From: Acidobacteriota bacterium
GTDB lineage: Bacteria; Acidobacteriota; Blastocatellia; Chloracidobacteriales; Chloracidobacteriaceae
Length of the DNA stretch: 64,000 nucleotides
Assembly: GCA_016208495.1 (NCBI GenBank)
Contig: JACQXX010000088.1
Span: 1 to 64,000, forward strand
Direction: 5' to 3'
Part shown: piece by piece, positions 16,391 to 25,684 of the stretch
How the letters are laid out: every line of letters starts with the position of its first letter
How positions within the stretch are numbered: the first letter of the stretch is position 1
Notes under the pieces: model-generated
What the model was told of the DNA's origin: nothing
The model's input: the letters and a program-made list of their open reading frames with translations, nothing else
Databases searched by the model: none
Translations under genes and position numbers: made by a program

Positions 16391-18430
16391 TCACATTTGC
16401 TCTGGCACATCAATGCCCATTACGTGCATGGCGGTCTGTAACTGGCGACGAACCAGGGCGAGGAGTGCCAGATAAAACTGCTGGCGGACGGGGTCGGCTT
16501 CGCCCAGAACGTGGTATTTGTTTAAAAAGCTGCTCATGGTTTGAGCAATCTGGAAGGCATATTTGGCAATTTGGGCCGGCTCCAGAAATTCAGCCGCCTG
16601 AACCAGAACTTCATTCAACTGGAGCGAAAGACTGGTCAATCCCCAGAAAAACTGGCCGTCTTCACCAGTAAAGAAGGTTTGGAGCTTTTCAGGATTGGCT
16701 TTTAACACTGACAGCGGGTCGTCGGTGGAAATTCCACGGCGATTGGCTTTGCGATAAATGCTGTTGATTCGGACAGCGGCAAATTGCAGGTAAATGCCGG
16801 TCTCGCCCTGTTCTTTGAGGGCTTCTTTAAAGTCAAAAGCAATCACTGTTCCACGGGTGTATTTGAGCAGAAAGTATCGGAGCGCACCAACGGCCACTGT
16901 GTGGGCCATGGCCTGTTGGGCTTCAGGAGATTTTTGCTCCTCGGGCGGCAGCGTCGCCTGATGCTCGGTCACGTGGACCAGCGCGCTGGTTTCCAGGCGG
17001 TCCAGCAGGTCATCGGCTTTGACACCAAGTCCTTTGCGACCACTCATGCTCACAATGGTTCGTTTGCGTTCCTCTTCGTCCAGTTCAAACCCGAGCACAT
17101 CGCAACTATTCGGAGTGAGCGCCACTTTTTCATAGCTCAGGTGGGCGCTTCGCTCAACGCGATGCGTATCCATCTGATTGACCAGGGCCGCCAGAACACC
17201 TTTTTTGACATATTCCTGGGTATAGCTCTGGCCGACATCAATCACGTTAAAATAAGCCGAGCCATTGCCAAATGCCGGTCGTGATGGAAGTTCTGCTGCG
17301 TTTTCTGGCACCGTCGGAGTTGTAATCCAGACCACTTTGCCGTCCGGGTAGGTATGAAACGGCTTGTAATGGAACTCAAGGTCAAGTTGCCCCAGCTTCC
17401 AGAGATGGTAGGCAATATCTTTCCCCGTGTAGTTGACCGTGCCGTTTGATCGAACCAGGATTTTGTCGGCATCGTGTTCTGATTCTTCGTCTGGCGTGGT
17501 CTCTGTCTGATCGGCTTTCATTACCCAGCAGCCCTGATTCCGGCCACTGGTTTCATAAATAATTGAACCTGAAGCTTTTAATCGCTCGAAAGCTGCATCC
17601 CAGAGGTGCATGTGCAGGACTTCGCTTTCACGCGGCATCACGTCATAGCGAATCCCTAGCCGTTCCATTGTGTCGAGGTGGCATTGCAGAACGCGCATCG
17701 CCACATAATCGGCAATCCCGGCAATTTCACCCTGGCCGGATTCAATTTCGTGGAGCACCTTTTCACGCAGCTTTTTTCGTTCGGGGTCCGCTTCGTAAAA
17801 CTGGCCAACCCGGGCATAGAGGTCCCAGCAGTAGTAATCAAATTTGCCTTGGATTTGCTGAATATCCGCCAGCGATTTTTCTTCCAGAAACACAAAGCCG
17901 ATGACGACATCCACCACCTGCACGCCGGTATTATCAATGTAATTCTGGGTCTCGACGTCTTCACCACAGGCTTTCAGCAGCCGAACGAGCGTGTCGCCAA
18001 GCACTGCATTGCGGATGTGACCAATGTGAGCGGCTTTATTGGGGTTGACGCTGGTGTGTTCGACGATGAGTTTCCCGCCGATTTGTGGTTGGAGCGGCGG
18101 CTCGCCTTCTGGGGAGAGGCTGCGCAAAAACACTTCGTCGCGCTTGAGAAAGAAATTGAGATACCCGGCCCCGGCGACTTCAACCCGGTCAAGTTCGGGC
18201 AGGTCCAGAACGTCAGTTTTGAGCTGTTCGGCCAGTTGACGTGGGTTGTGCTTGGTGCCGGTGGCCTGTTTGAGTTGTTTGGCGAGTTCAAACGCCAGTG
18301 GCGCTGCCAGATCACCCAGTTCCAGCTTGGGCGGGTGTTCCAGCACGATGGTCGGCAGGCTCAGGTGAAAGTGTTTCTGGATGCTGTCTGAAAGCCTGGC
18401 GCGCAGTTTTTCCTGGATATGCAAAAACAT
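16391..18430 (-). CDS. argS: Arginine--tRNA ligase
   Basis: A class I synthetase. The 679 residues start with the Arg-tRNA N-terminal domain (about 1-115), then the catalytic core with the HIGH-type motif HIGHIRNAVLGD near 138, preceded by VEHTSVNPNKAAH. The KMSKS counterpart is MSGRKG near 470. A C-terminal DALR-type anticodon domain ends GIDVPEQM. It is longer than many ArgS proteins, partly because of an acidic insertion around residues 305-325 (ETTPDEESEHDADK). The frame is intact. The 3' end is directly bordered by the long heptamer array, and a short array (agtagtc) lies upstream of the start. Confidence 0.95.
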   Translation of the reverse strand: MFLHIQEKLRARLSDSIQKHFHLSLPTIVLEHPPKLELGDLAAPLAFELAKQLKQATGTKHNPRQLAEQLKTDVLDLPELDRVEVAGAGYLNFFLKRDEVFLRSLSPEGEPPLQPQIGGKLIVEHTSVNPNKAAHIGHIRNAVLGDTLVRLLKACGEDVETQNYIDNTGVQVVDVVIGFVFLEEKSLADIQQIQGKFDYYCWDLYARVGQFYEADPERKKLREKVLHEIESGQGEIAGIADYVAMRVLQCHLDTMERLGIRYDVMPRESEVLHMHLWDAAFERLKASGSIIYETSGRNQGCWVMKADQTETTPDEESEHDADKILVRSNGTVNYTGKDIAYHLWKLGQLDLEFHYKPFHTYPDGKVVWITTPTVPENAAELPSRPAFGNGSAYFNVIDVGQSYTQEYVKKGVLAALVNQMDTHRVERSAHLSYEKVALTPNSCDVLGFELDEEERKRTIVSMSGRKGLGVKADDLLDRLETSALVHVTEHQATLPPEEQKSPEAQQAMAHTVAVGALRYFLLKYTRGTVIAFDFKEALKEQGETGIYLQFAAVRINSIYRKANRRGISTDDPLSVLKANPEKLQTFFTGEDGQFFWGLTSLSLQLNEVLVQAAEFLEPAQIAKYAFQIAQTMSSFLNKYHVLGEADPVRQQFYLALLALVRRQLQTAMHVMGIDVPEQM

Positions 18431-18470
18431 AGACTTCTTCGTCCGTAGTCAGTAGTCAGTAGTCAGTAAT

Positions 18471-18748
18471 GCCAGTTAAGGTTTGAAGTGGTGGTTGGTC
18501 CTCATCCCCGTTGGGATGGAGCGAGGTGAGCCGGTGGTCAGCGTCGCTTTGGACGCGCCACCACCGGATGTGGGTCAGTTCCAGGTTACCCCCGCCCGGC
18601 CAACCGCCGCCATAGGCGGCGGCTGGCCGGGCGGGAAAAAGGTAGGGAATGATCCGAATTCCCAGGGCTCGAAGACTCGCCCTGGGCTACGAGCCGTCAC
18701 CTACTTCGTAGGTTAAAAACCAAAACTGCTTCAACCCTTAATTCACAT
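18471..18748. mobile_element. MITE-like structured element, copy A
   Basis: About 278 bp, homologous over most of its length to copy B at 48091-48386. The ends form imperfect terminal inverted repeats (gccagttaaggtttgaag and cttcaacccttaattcac). Inside are three hairpins: ccggtggtcagcgtcgc with its mirror (gcgccaccaccgg), cccggccaaccgccgcc with ggcggcggctggccggg, and cccagggctcgaag with the partly complementary cgccctgggctacgag. It has no ORF and is preceded by cagtagt repeats, as is copy B. Confidence 0.8.
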
Positions 18749-18947
18749 CAGTCGTCAGAGATGGAAATGAAGCCCGCTTTTATAGCTTACTTGGCAGTGG
18801 CGAACAAGCACATGTGGAGTACGGCGGCTTTGCAATCTGGCAACTTGACGCCGCAAGTTCAACTCTCTTAAATGTGTACCGTCACTTTTCAAATGCTACG
18901 TCACGCCGTAGCACTCCCAAATATTATGTTGCTCAGAGGTTGAAACT
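18749..18947. other. Spacer with a decayed palindrome
   Basis: Between copy A and the cyclophilin gene, 18814-18920 contains blocks related to the perfect palindrome at 1792-1858 (ggagtacggcgg, cttgacgccgc, cgccgtagcactcc). The arms no longer pair fully, suggesting a degraded member of the same family. No gene is seen. Confidence 0.45.
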
Positions 18948-19682
18948 ATGCGAACGCTACTGTGTGCCGGAATGTGTGTCTTTGTCGTGTTGGTTGGATG
19001 TGGTGGGTCGGGGATGGCGCAAAACCAGAAATTGCAAAAGCGCCAGCCGCCAGCCGAAAAGGCCGCACCGCCAGCGCAACAGCCGCCGTCAAAGAAACCG
19101 GTGAAAAAAAATCCAGCTCCACCTCCGGCGCTGACAAAGCCCAAGCCAAGCCTGGTGGAAGAACTGAGCCCAAAGCAGCTTGAAAATCTGCAGGCCGTGA
19201 TTGAAACCTCAATGGGGAACATCACGCTTGAGTTTTTTGGACAGGTGGCACCCAACCACGTGCGCCAGTTTTTGCGGCTGGCTGACCAGGGGTATTACAA
19301 CGGGACGACCTTTAGCCGGATTGTCAAAGGGTTTGTGATCCAGGGAGGCAATGCCGGAACGTGGCTTGATACCAACCCAAATCAGAAGGTGGATTTTGCA
19401 ACACCAACTCTGAAAGGGGAATTCAGTGTGATTCCCCACGAACGAGGCACTCTTTCGATGGCTCGGGCAGGCGATGATGAAAATAGCGCCACCACCCATT
19501 TTTTCATCTGTCTGGGGCGACAATCATCGCTCGATGGAAAATACAGCGCGTTTGGACGGGTGATTGAAGGAATGGACGTGGTTGATGCGATTGCCGCCGT
19601 CAAAATCAAAGGTGGTACTGAAGAACCCGAAGACCGGGTCGAGGTGAAGGCCATTCGGATCATTTTCCCACCGGAAAAATGA
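18948..19682 (+). CDS. Cyclophilin-type peptidyl-prolyl isomerase, lipoprotein
   Basis: This 244-residue protein begins with a lipoprotein signal peptide (MRTLLCAGMCVFVVLVGC, lipobox cysteine 18), then a Pro/Lys/Ala-rich linker (about 25-75), then a cyclophilin domain with ETSMGNITLEFFGQVAPNHV, FSRIVKGFVIQGG, GTLSMARAGDDENSATTHFFI and LDGKYSAFGRVIEGMDVV. It probably accelerates proline isomerisation in exported proteins. The catalytic Arg and Phe positions of the family (F-SRIVKGFVIQ) look preserved. Its TGA stop is the first part of a tgacaagg tandem array. Confidence 0.92.
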   Translation: MRTLLCAGMCVFVVLVGCGGSGMAQNQKLQKRQPPAEKAAPPAQQPPSKKPVKKNPAPPPALTKPKPSLVEELSPKQLENLQAVIETSMGNITLEFFGQVAPNHVRQFLRLADQGYYNGTTFSRIVKGFVIQGGNAGTWLDTNPNQKVDFATPTLKGEFSVIPHERGTLSMARAGDDENSATTHFFICLGRQSSLDGKYSAFGRVIEGMDVVDAIAAVKIKGGTEEPEDRVEVKAIRIIFPPEK

Positions 19683-19890
19683 CAAGGTGACAAGGTGACA
19701 AGATGACAAAGTAACTTGATAGCCGGATGATAAAATGAACGGGAAACGGCTCACAAAACTGATTTGGCTGTGCTAAACCGTTGAAAGCAAGATGAGATTT
19801 TGTCACCCTGTCACTTGTCATCTTGTCAATTTGTCACTTGTCACTTGTCAATTTGTCACTTGTCACTTGTCAATTTGTCACCTTGTCACT
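19680..19890. repeat. tgacaagg arrays in opposite orientation
   Basis: From the cyclophilin stop, 8-bp copies of tgacaagg run to about 19712; after a core, inverted units (ttgtcac, ttgtcaa, ctgtcac; mixed 7 and 8 bp) run from about 19799 to 19890 and end at the stop codon of the convergent lipoprotein gene. Both genes' stop codons touch the arrays. Confidence 0.8.
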
Positions 19891-20767
19891 TATTCAGGTA
19901 CCGCTGCAGGGCTTCATTTTCCCAGTCAATCTGCCCGAGTACCGTTTCCCCAAAGATCAAATTCCGGCGACCATATTTCAGCGGAAGAGTGAGTTTTTCA
20001 CCAGCATCGCTTTCAAGCTGAACTTGTTCGTCTTCCTGCACGTGATAGCGTCCCCAAATCGCGGTGACGTTGCCTTCGCGAGTCGTGTAGGTATGAGGGT
20101 ACTGGACTGATTTAAAGAAAAATCGGCCATTGGTGAAAAAGTAATACTTCATCGTGCTGCGAAGCTCACCCCATTCTGGGTGGTCCTTCACCACAATCGG
20201 AAAAGCCGACATCCAGTGGTAAAGCTGTTGATTGGTGAAAACAGTTGGCTGGCTGAAGATCCGACGAGGATTGGGATCAGCGGGGACTTCGCCAACTGGG
20301 ACCTGGGGCGGCTGGCTGGTCAATTTGGCAACTCGGATGCGTGCCCGCCATTGATCATCTTCTGACATCTGGGAGGTGTTGGCTGGTTTGGCCCCGGTGC
20401 CCGCCGTTTCTTCTGCGCCTGACACCTTTTCGAAGACGAGCGTGGCATTGGTGCCAGTCAAGGTCATTTGTGTTCCACGCAGTGAAACAAGATATTCACC
20501 TGGTGTGTCGCCTTCCGGTTCAAATCGGAGGGTTGTCCCACGAACCACATACCGGCCTGTTTCACGCACCGGGGTATTTTCGACCACGATTTCAGCGCTG
20601 TACCGGCCATCCGGTAACAAAAGAATGGTCATTTTCATCTGTTCGGTTTCAGCAACCCATTGTCCGACCAGACTATTTTGCGCAGCGGCGGGTTCGACAC
20701 CGCAGGCAACCAGCAAAAATAGGGTGAGCACTATCAGCACGAGGCGGGAAACGAACGTGTCAGCCAT
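19886..20767 (-). CDS. Putative lipoprotein of unknown function
   Basis: This 293-residue product has a lipoprotein-type signal (LVLIVLTLFLLVACG) and then a beta-rich region, LVGQWVAETEQMKMTILLL and GRYSAEIVVENTPVRETGRY, resembling lipocalin-like domains that report small-molecule content. The C-terminal half is also beta-rich (FFTNGRFFFKSVQY, IWGRYHVQEDEQVQLE). I cannot name a family. ATG 20767 is chosen over 20794 because GGAGAAG precedes it. It lies 48 nt after the marR-family gene on the same strand, so the two are probably co-transcribed. Confidence 0.7.
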   Translation of the reverse strand: MADTFVSRLVLIVLTLFLLVACGVEPAAAQNSLVGQWVAETEQMKMTILLLPDGRYSAEIVVENTPVRETGRYVVRGTTLRFEPEGDTPGEYLVSLRGTQMTLTGTNATLVFEKVSGAEETAGTGAKPANTSQMSEDDQWRARIRVAKLTSQPPQVPVGEVPADPNPRRIFSQPTVFTNQQLYHWMSAFPIVVKDHPEWGELRSTMKYYFFTNGRFFFKSVQYPHTYTTREGNVTAIWGRYHVQEDEQVQLESDAGEKLTLPLKYGRRNLIFGETVLGQIDWENEALQRYLNK

Positions 20768-20815
20768 AATCTTCTCCGATTGGGACTGAGCCAATCAGAA
20801 TGAGAGCTGGCTCAG

Positions 20816-21250
20816 TTAAGTAGATTTGAATTCAAGGTGTTCCAGCGTGGCCAGTGTCAGTTCCAGGGCAGTTCGGTCAGCTTCGTTCAACTGGGCAAAC
20901 AGTTCAGTTTCAATTTTCTCTGCTGCCGCAAGCCACGATTTCAGCCGTTTTTTGGCTTCTTTGTGCAAATAGACCCGTTGTACTCGACGATCTGCCGGAT
21001 CCGCGATGCGTTCGACCAGTTTGAGTTCGATCATGCGCTGGATAAACCGGGTCATGGTGGTTGAATCAAACCCAAGCTCGTCGGCCAGTTCACCAATTGT
21101 GGATGCATTGCGGTGGTTGAGCGCACTGAGCACCAGAAGCTGGACTGGGGTTACTCCTACATCGCGACATCGGCGCTCATAATGGCTCATGATTTTTCGA
21201 GAAATTCGCGCAATGCGAAATGAAGCTTGATCTGAGACTTTGTCAGTCAT
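20816..21250 (-). CDS. MarR family transcriptional regulator
   Basis: This 144-residue winged-helix protein has the MarR core VTPVQLLVLSALNHRNASTI, GELADELGFDSTTMTRFIQR and the wing region ERIADPADRRVQRVYLHKEA, then a C-terminal dimerisation helix. MarR proteins usually repress neighbouring genes until a ligand binds. The lipoprotein gene downstream on the same strand is the natural target, by inference. No palindromic operator was picked out because the upstream spacer is filled with repeats. Confidence 0.9.
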   Translation of the reverse strand: MTDKVSDQASFRIARISRKIMSHYERRCRDVGVTPVQLLVLSALNHRNASTIGELADELGFDSTTMTRFIQRMIELKLVERIADPADRRVQRVYLHKEAKKRLKSWLAAAEKIETELFAQLNEADRTALELTLATLEHLEFKST

Positions 21251-21287
21251 TTTTGAATGAAGAATTGAGAACTGAGAATGAAAAAAG

Positions 21288-21420
21288 TGGTTAGTGGTTA
21301 GTGGTTAGTGGCTAGTGGTTAGTGGTTGGTGGTTAGTGGTTAGTGGTTAGTGGTTAGTGGTTGGCATCTGAGGCTTGGAGCTTGGAACCTATTGATTTCT
21401 AACCACTAACCACCAACCAC
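21288..21420. repeat. Heptamer cassette GTGGTTA / AACCACT, second copy
   Basis: About ten imperfect GTGGTTA units (21288-21363) are followed by a core of about 35 bp and then inverted AACCACT units (21400-21420). Array unit and core end (attgatttctaacc) match the cassette at 6837-6925. Confidence 0.85.
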
Positions 21421-21425
21421 TTTCT

Positions 21426-23264
21426 TCATTCTTCATTCTGCTTTGCTGCTGGACGTTCCTTGCCTTCAAGTGCCTGCTTATAGGCGCCATTTGGAACATC
21501 CCCGATAGCAATTGCCTGGGAATAGGCTTCGATGGCGCTTTCACGCAGTTCAGCAAAATCATAAATGCGGCCAATCAGGAAATAGGCTTGCGAAACCAGC
21601 CATTTTTCTTCAGCCGAGGCAAGTGAGATTGCCTGCCGGTACATTTCGACGGTGTGGGCGAGTCGTTCTTCCTGGGCGGCAATCCGGTCACCTTCTTCAA
21701 CATTTTCGTCCAATTCATCTTTTGAAGGCGTGTTGCTCAGGATTTGAGCCAGGCCAAAGACAGCACGGGCATTTTTCGGATCTTCTTTCAGGATGGCTTC
21801 CAAAATGGGTTTGGCATCCTTGTACTGACGCGTGCGAAGCAGGGCATCAGCATCCGTCAGTCGGCTGGCTATGGTGGGTGCGGCAGGGAGGCTGCTGGTT
21901 TCACCCCGCCGTTTTTCAACCCGGGCCCGTAATGTGCTGTTTTCTGCAACCCGCTTCTTTTCGCGTTCGACGTCAAAGGAGGCAAGCATTTTTGGAATCA
22001 AATCGTCAATTTCCACGCCGACCCGTTCCAGTACGTCCATTTCTTCATAAAAATGGTAGGCCAGCACGGCTCCGCGCTCATAGGCGGTTCCAACATCATA
22101 GCGGGCATCTTCATCGCCATAGGGCTGGGTTTTGGTAGCGGCTCGTCGTCGAAGACGGGCTTCCGAGGCGCGAATGAGTGATTCGCGAACGATTTCATAC
22201 ACACTGCGCTGGAGCTGGCTGTCAACTCGATCTTTGTTTGGCAGGGTGTCTTTCACCATGACGATTTCAGGTCGTCTGAGGGCCACGGCCACACCCGAAC
22301 GGGCCACAATTGGCTCCAGGACAAACCGCAACAGGGTGAGTCGAATGGCGGAAAGCGGTGGCGCTGTGTGTGGGCCAACCACCATCAGGTAATCATCACC
22401 TGCCCGGCGAAGGGTGATGGTATCAACCCCGTTCAGCACATCATTGCGGGTATAGACGCGGTTGGCGGGACCAAGCAAGTCAGGCAATACAAACAGCCGT
22501 CGGACTCGATTCTGTGGCTTTTGCGGGGCGGGTTGTTCGGTTGGCTTCTTTTTATCGGCTGATTTGTCTTTCGATGGATCGGTATAGCCTGGCGATGTTT
22601 GGGCGTACCGGTCAGCCGGAGTCGAATCGGCTGGTAAGAGCAGAATTGGCCGGGTATGGAGCAGCGACAAAACCTCAACCATTTGGGTATCAACGGCTTC
22701 GATGAGCGAAAGCGCTGACTGTTGATACAATGGTAAATATTTAGGAATAAGTGATTTAACTGGGGTTTTAGTGTAAAACTCAGCGACCAGCGGTGCAAAT
22801 TCAAAGAGTTCGTTGACATCGTTTGCCAGAAACTCGCGATCAGCCGGCGGAGTAAACGTCGGCGGAGCACCAAGCACAAAAGCCAGTGCAATATAACCGG
22901 TTGCCTGTGCTTCGGGTTCACGTTCCAGTTGAACGTGAACTTTAAAAAAGCTCTGGAGCTTGATCAGGAGTTGCGGATCAATGGTACCCAGATCTTTGCG
23001 GAGTTGTGCCCGAACGCTACTGGGCGGCATGCCTGGGGTTTCAACGTCAAACCCAGCGGCATTGAGGGCGGCCATGACCACAAACATGCGTTCGTCTACG
23101 CCGACAAACGTGTTGTATTGCTGAAGCTCGCGAATAGATTCAACCAGTTTGGCAACCTGGGGGTCAGTTTGGGTTGGTTGGGAGGATGGTGGTTGTTGAG
23201 CCAGCAGGGACGCTGAACTCGTCAGAACACACAGGAGGAGGGCAAAACAAAGAGAAATACGCAT
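21426..23264 (-). CDS. Exported tetratricopeptide-repeat protein
   Basis: This 612-residue protein has a signal peptide (MRISLCFALLLCVLTSSASLLAQQ) and a long helical body. The C-terminal part (about 460-600) reads as TPR units: DADALLRTRQYKDAKPILEA, NARAVFGLAQILSN and WLVSQAYFLIGRIYDFAELRE-type helix pairs. The central part (about 280-450) has no family I recognise. ATG 23264 is preferred over 23279 because of its tacaagg site. The last codons (AAKQNEE plus stop) lie inside a gaatgaag repeat, so the C-terminus and the stop are repeat-derived. Confidence 0.75.
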   Translation of the reverse strand: MRISLCFALLLCVLTSSASLLAQQPPSSQPTQTDPQVAKLVESIRELQQYNTFVGVDERMFVVMAALNAAGFDVETPGMPPSSVRAQLRKDLGTIDPQLLIKLQSFFKVHVQLEREPEAQATGYIALAFVLGAPPTFTPPADREFLANDVNELFEFAPLVAEFYTKTPVKSLIPKYLPLYQQSALSLIEAVDTQMVEVLSLLHTRPILLLPADSTPADRYAQTSPGYTDPSKDKSADKKKPTEQPAPQKPQNRVRRLFVLPDLLGPANRVYTRNDVLNGVDTITLRRAGDDYLMVVGPHTAPPLSAIRLTLLRFVLEPIVARSGVAVALRRPEIVMVKDTLPNKDRVDSQLQRSVYEIVRESLIRASEARLRRRAATKTQPYGDEDARYDVGTAYERGAVLAYHFYEEMDVLERVGVEIDDLIPKMLASFDVEREKKRVAENSTLRARVEKRRGETSSLPAAPTIASRLTDADALLRTRQYKDAKPILEAILKEDPKNARAVFGLAQILSNTPSKDELDENVEEGDRIAAQEERLAHTVEMYRQAISLASAEEKWLVSQAYFLIGRIYDFAELRESAIEAYSQAIAIGDVPNGAYKQALEGKERPAAKQNEE

Positions 23265-23279
23265 GGAAACCTTGTACAT

Positions 23280-23437
23280 CAGGGGTCAGGGGTCAGGGCA
23301 CTTTCAAGGGATGAGGGATGAGGGATGAGGGATGAAAAAAATCCGATTGTCCCATTGTCACCTTGTCATCTGGTTCAGGGACTTTGAATTTATGTCCTTT
23401 ATGTCCCTTATGTCCTTTTTTCCTGTCCCCCGGAACC
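23280..23437. repeat. GGGGTCA and GATGAGG short arrays
   Basis: Two units of ggggtca directly upstream of the TPR gene are followed by about three of gatgagg (23311-23332), then ttgtcac/cttgtcat units and tatgtccttt repeats up to the CapA stop. No gene is seen. Confidence 0.75.
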
Positions 23438-24568
23438 CTAAAACGAAATAGCTCCGTCGTCGCTGATCTTGACGCTTGTGTCGCCAAAATCGCTTTCAGA
23501 CAGTTGTTTCACAATTGGAATAATGGCTTTGGTCGAATCAGCGAGTGGTCCGCCCGGTTTGATTTGCTTGAATGGATGGATTTTCCCACCTCGAAAAGCC
23601 CCGTCTTTGGGATCAATATGGACTTCCAAAATCATGGTTTTCCCAAGTTCTTCAGCCAGATTGAATTTGCCATAGGTGGCAAAATTGCCCAGGGAATAGG
23701 CAATGAGGCGATCTTTGTAAACTTCCATGCCCCGGCAGACGTGGGGCCCGTGTCCAATGACCAAATCGGCACCGGCATCAATCACGGTCCGGGCAAACTT
23801 GCGGAGGTGTCCGCGGGTCTCGCCCAGAAAGATTTCCACCTGGTCTGGAACGTGCAGATTCGCTGTGCCTTCGGCACCGCCGTGGAACGAGACAATCACC
23901 AAATCGGCTTTTTTGGTGGCGTCCGTGACCACCCGGCGGGCAATTTCAATGTCGTTCACGTTGTAGGAAACTGCGTTGGTGGCAAACCCGATAATGGCAA
24001 TTTTGCGACCTTTGACCGTCATATAGGCGATGTCACCGATTTCACCAGCATGGGCAATGCCGAGTTCATCGAGTACCTTTTTGGAGCTGGCCATTCCCTG
24101 GGAACCAAAATCATTGGCGTGATTATTGGCCAGGCTCATGATGTCAATTCCAGCGTCTTTGAGATGTTTTCCATACCGGGTTGGCACTCGAAAGGCAAAG
24201 CAGCGGGTTGATTTGGGACCGCATTTTGTGGTGGTGCCGCCTTCGAGCATCGGGCCTTCGAGGTTCCCAAATGCAAGGTCTGCCGTGGTCAGAATCGGTG
24301 TGGCTTCCTTGAGTAAATCAGCCCCATCGTTGGGCGGCAGCCCTGATTCATCCGGGTAGGTTGACCCCAACATAATATCGCCCACACCCATAAACACGAT
24401 GTTGGAAGCCGATGTCGCTGCCGGAGCCGGTTGGACTGGTGGTTCCTTCGGCGCTGGAGCCGGGGTTGATGCTGGTGACTGAGCCGTGGTGGGTTGACCT
24501 TCGACCGTGCAGGCGACGACCAGTCCGAGAAAACAAAATCCAAGCGAAAGTAAAATTCGTGAGTTCAT
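23438..24568 (-). CDS. CapA-family metallophosphoesterase, lipoprotein
   Basis: This 376-residue protein begins with a lipoprotein signal (MNSRILLSLGFCFLGLVVAC) and a Pro/Ala-rich linker to about residue 55. The rest is a CapA (PGA_cap) domain with its conserved blocks: GVGDIMLGS, AFGNLEGPM, ANNHANDFG, VSFHGGAEG and IGHGPHV...SLGNFATYG. Members sit with poly-gamma-glutamate or capsule synthesis genes, but none is nearby here, so the function is unassigned. ATG 24568 is chosen over 24589 because the signal peptide starts there. The stop TAG reads into gggttccgggg. Confidence 0.85.
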   Translation of the reverse strand: MNSRILLSLGFCFLGLVVACTVEGQPTTAQSPASTPAPAPKEPPVQPAPAATSASNIVFMGVGDIMLGSTYPDESGLPPNDGADLLKEATPILTTADLAFGNLEGPMLEGGTTTKCGPKSTRCFAFRVPTRYGKHLKDAGIDIMSLANNHANDFGSQGMASSKKVLDELGIAHAGEIGDIAYMTVKGRKIAIIGFATNAVSYNVNDIEIARRVVTDATKKADLVIVSFHGGAEGTANLHVPDQVEIFLGETRGHLRKFARTVIDAGADLVIGHGPHVCRGMEVYKDRLIAYSLGNFATYGKFNLAEELGKTMILEVHIDPKDGAFRGGKIHPFKQIKPGGPLADSTKAIIPIVKQLSESDFGDTSVKISDDGAISF

Positions 24569-24767
24569 ACAGTTCCAGTGGGAAGGCATTGGGCCGAGGG
24601 CATTGGGCTGAAAACCAGGGCTTGGGGCTGAGAAAACCAGGGCTCAGGGCCAAGCCCCAGGCCCGATGTCTTTACATTCATAAACACACAAACAGCGAGG
24701 CAGGAAAATATCTCCCAAGCCCCGCTGTCTTAGTCGCCGTGAAAATGAAATGTGATGCCTGGCGTGG

Positions 24768-25115
24768 TTACTGCGGAAAGCTGGCCAGGGCTTTTTCTTC
24801 GTCGTCAAAGGTTTCGAAGACGGTCAAAAGCTTGGTAATGGCCAGAAGGTCCTGAATCTTTTTGGTAAGCTTCAACAACTTCAAATTGCCTTGTTGTTTG
24901 TTGACGGTGGTATAGCTGCTGACGAGTTCACCGATTCCGGAACTGTCAACATAGCTCACATCGCCAAGGTTCAGCAGGATGTATTTCGAGTTTCCATCGA
25001 GCAGGTTCCGAATCGCTTCACGGAGTTGGACACTGCCCTCGCCGATTGTGATTTTCCCACTCAAATCGAGGATTGAAACGTTGCCTGAGGTTCGTTGTGT
25101 GATCTTCAGAGACAT
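24768..25115 (-). CDS. STAS-domain anti-sigma factor antagonist
   Basis: This 115-residue single STAS domain is like SpoIIAA/RsbV: a beta-rich N-terminus ([13 protein letters not shown]), then the phosphorylation loop VDSSGIGEL (candidate phospho-serines 58-59) and a C-terminal helix. When dephosphorylated such proteins bind the anti-sigma kinase and free a sigma factor. The kinase is encoded 104 nt upstream on the same strand (25220-25684), making a partner-switching pair. The target sigma is not in this block; the ECF factor at 13928 is not the usual kind of target. Confidence 0.92.
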   Translation of the reverse strand: MSLKITQRTSGNVSILDLSGKITIGEGSVQLREAIRNLLDGNSKYILLNLGDVSYVDSSGIGELVSSYTTVNKQQGNLKLLKLTKKIQDLLAITKLLTVFETFDDEEKALASFPQ

Positions 25116-25219
25116 GGGCGCTGCTCCTTAAAAAGGTTGAGTATGTGTTAACTTCTTTGAAAGCCCTCTGACCAGTACTCAGACTGGGTGAGAACAGACC
25201 TGAGTCCATTCTACCTTTC

Positions 25220-25684
25220 TCAATCGGCTGAAAGGCCGTCGGAGTCGGCGTCTTGAGGCGTTTCGGGCTTGCGTTTAATCATTCTGACCACCGTTCCACC
25301 TTGCGGATGAGTCGAAAAATTGACTTCGTCCATAAACGTCCGCATGTAGAAAATACCGCGTCCATTGGGGTTGAGAAGGTTTGATGGATCGAGTGGATCC
25401 GGTAAATGGCTTGCATCAAACCCCCGGCCACGGTCCCGGATGGAGACGTCAATGTGCTGTTCAAAAATCGTAAACCGCACATCGACTGGCTTGTGTGAAT
25501 CAAGTTGATTGCCATGTTTGATAGCGTTAATGACTGACTCACGCACCGCAAGCCCTACCCAGTGTGCTTCTTCTGGGGGAAACCCGACAATCTGCGTGAT
25601 GTTGTCAGTGACGGCGGCCACCAGTTCGATAAAACGATAACTACTGTCAATTGTGAGTTCTATCACATTTTCCGCCGTATTCAT
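25220..25684 (-). CDS. Anti-sigma serine kinase (RsbW/SpoIIAB-like)
   Basis: This 154-residue GHKL-type ATP-binding domain shows the N-box (RESVINAIKHGNQLD, near 70), the G1 box DRGRGFD and a G2 region NGRGIFYMRTFMDE. These enzymes phosphorylate the STAS antagonist and hold a sigma factor in the free state. It is followed by the STAS gene, so the pair forms a complete switch minus the phosphatase. The tail after about residue 135 (KRKPETPQDADSDGLSAD) is acidic and probably disordered. Confidence 0.92.
   Translation of the reverse strand: MNTAENVIELTIDSSYRFIELVAAVTDNITQIVGFPPEEAHWVGLAVRESVINAIKHGNQLDSHKPVDVRFTIFEQHIDVSIRDRGRGFDASHLPDPLDPSNLLNPNGRGIFYMRTFMDEVNFSTHPQGGTVVRMIKRKPETPQDADSDGLSAD

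Noticed and set aside
17678-18391. 237-codon frame opposite argS
   Set aside because: It lies wholly antisense to argS and carries no recognisable domain.
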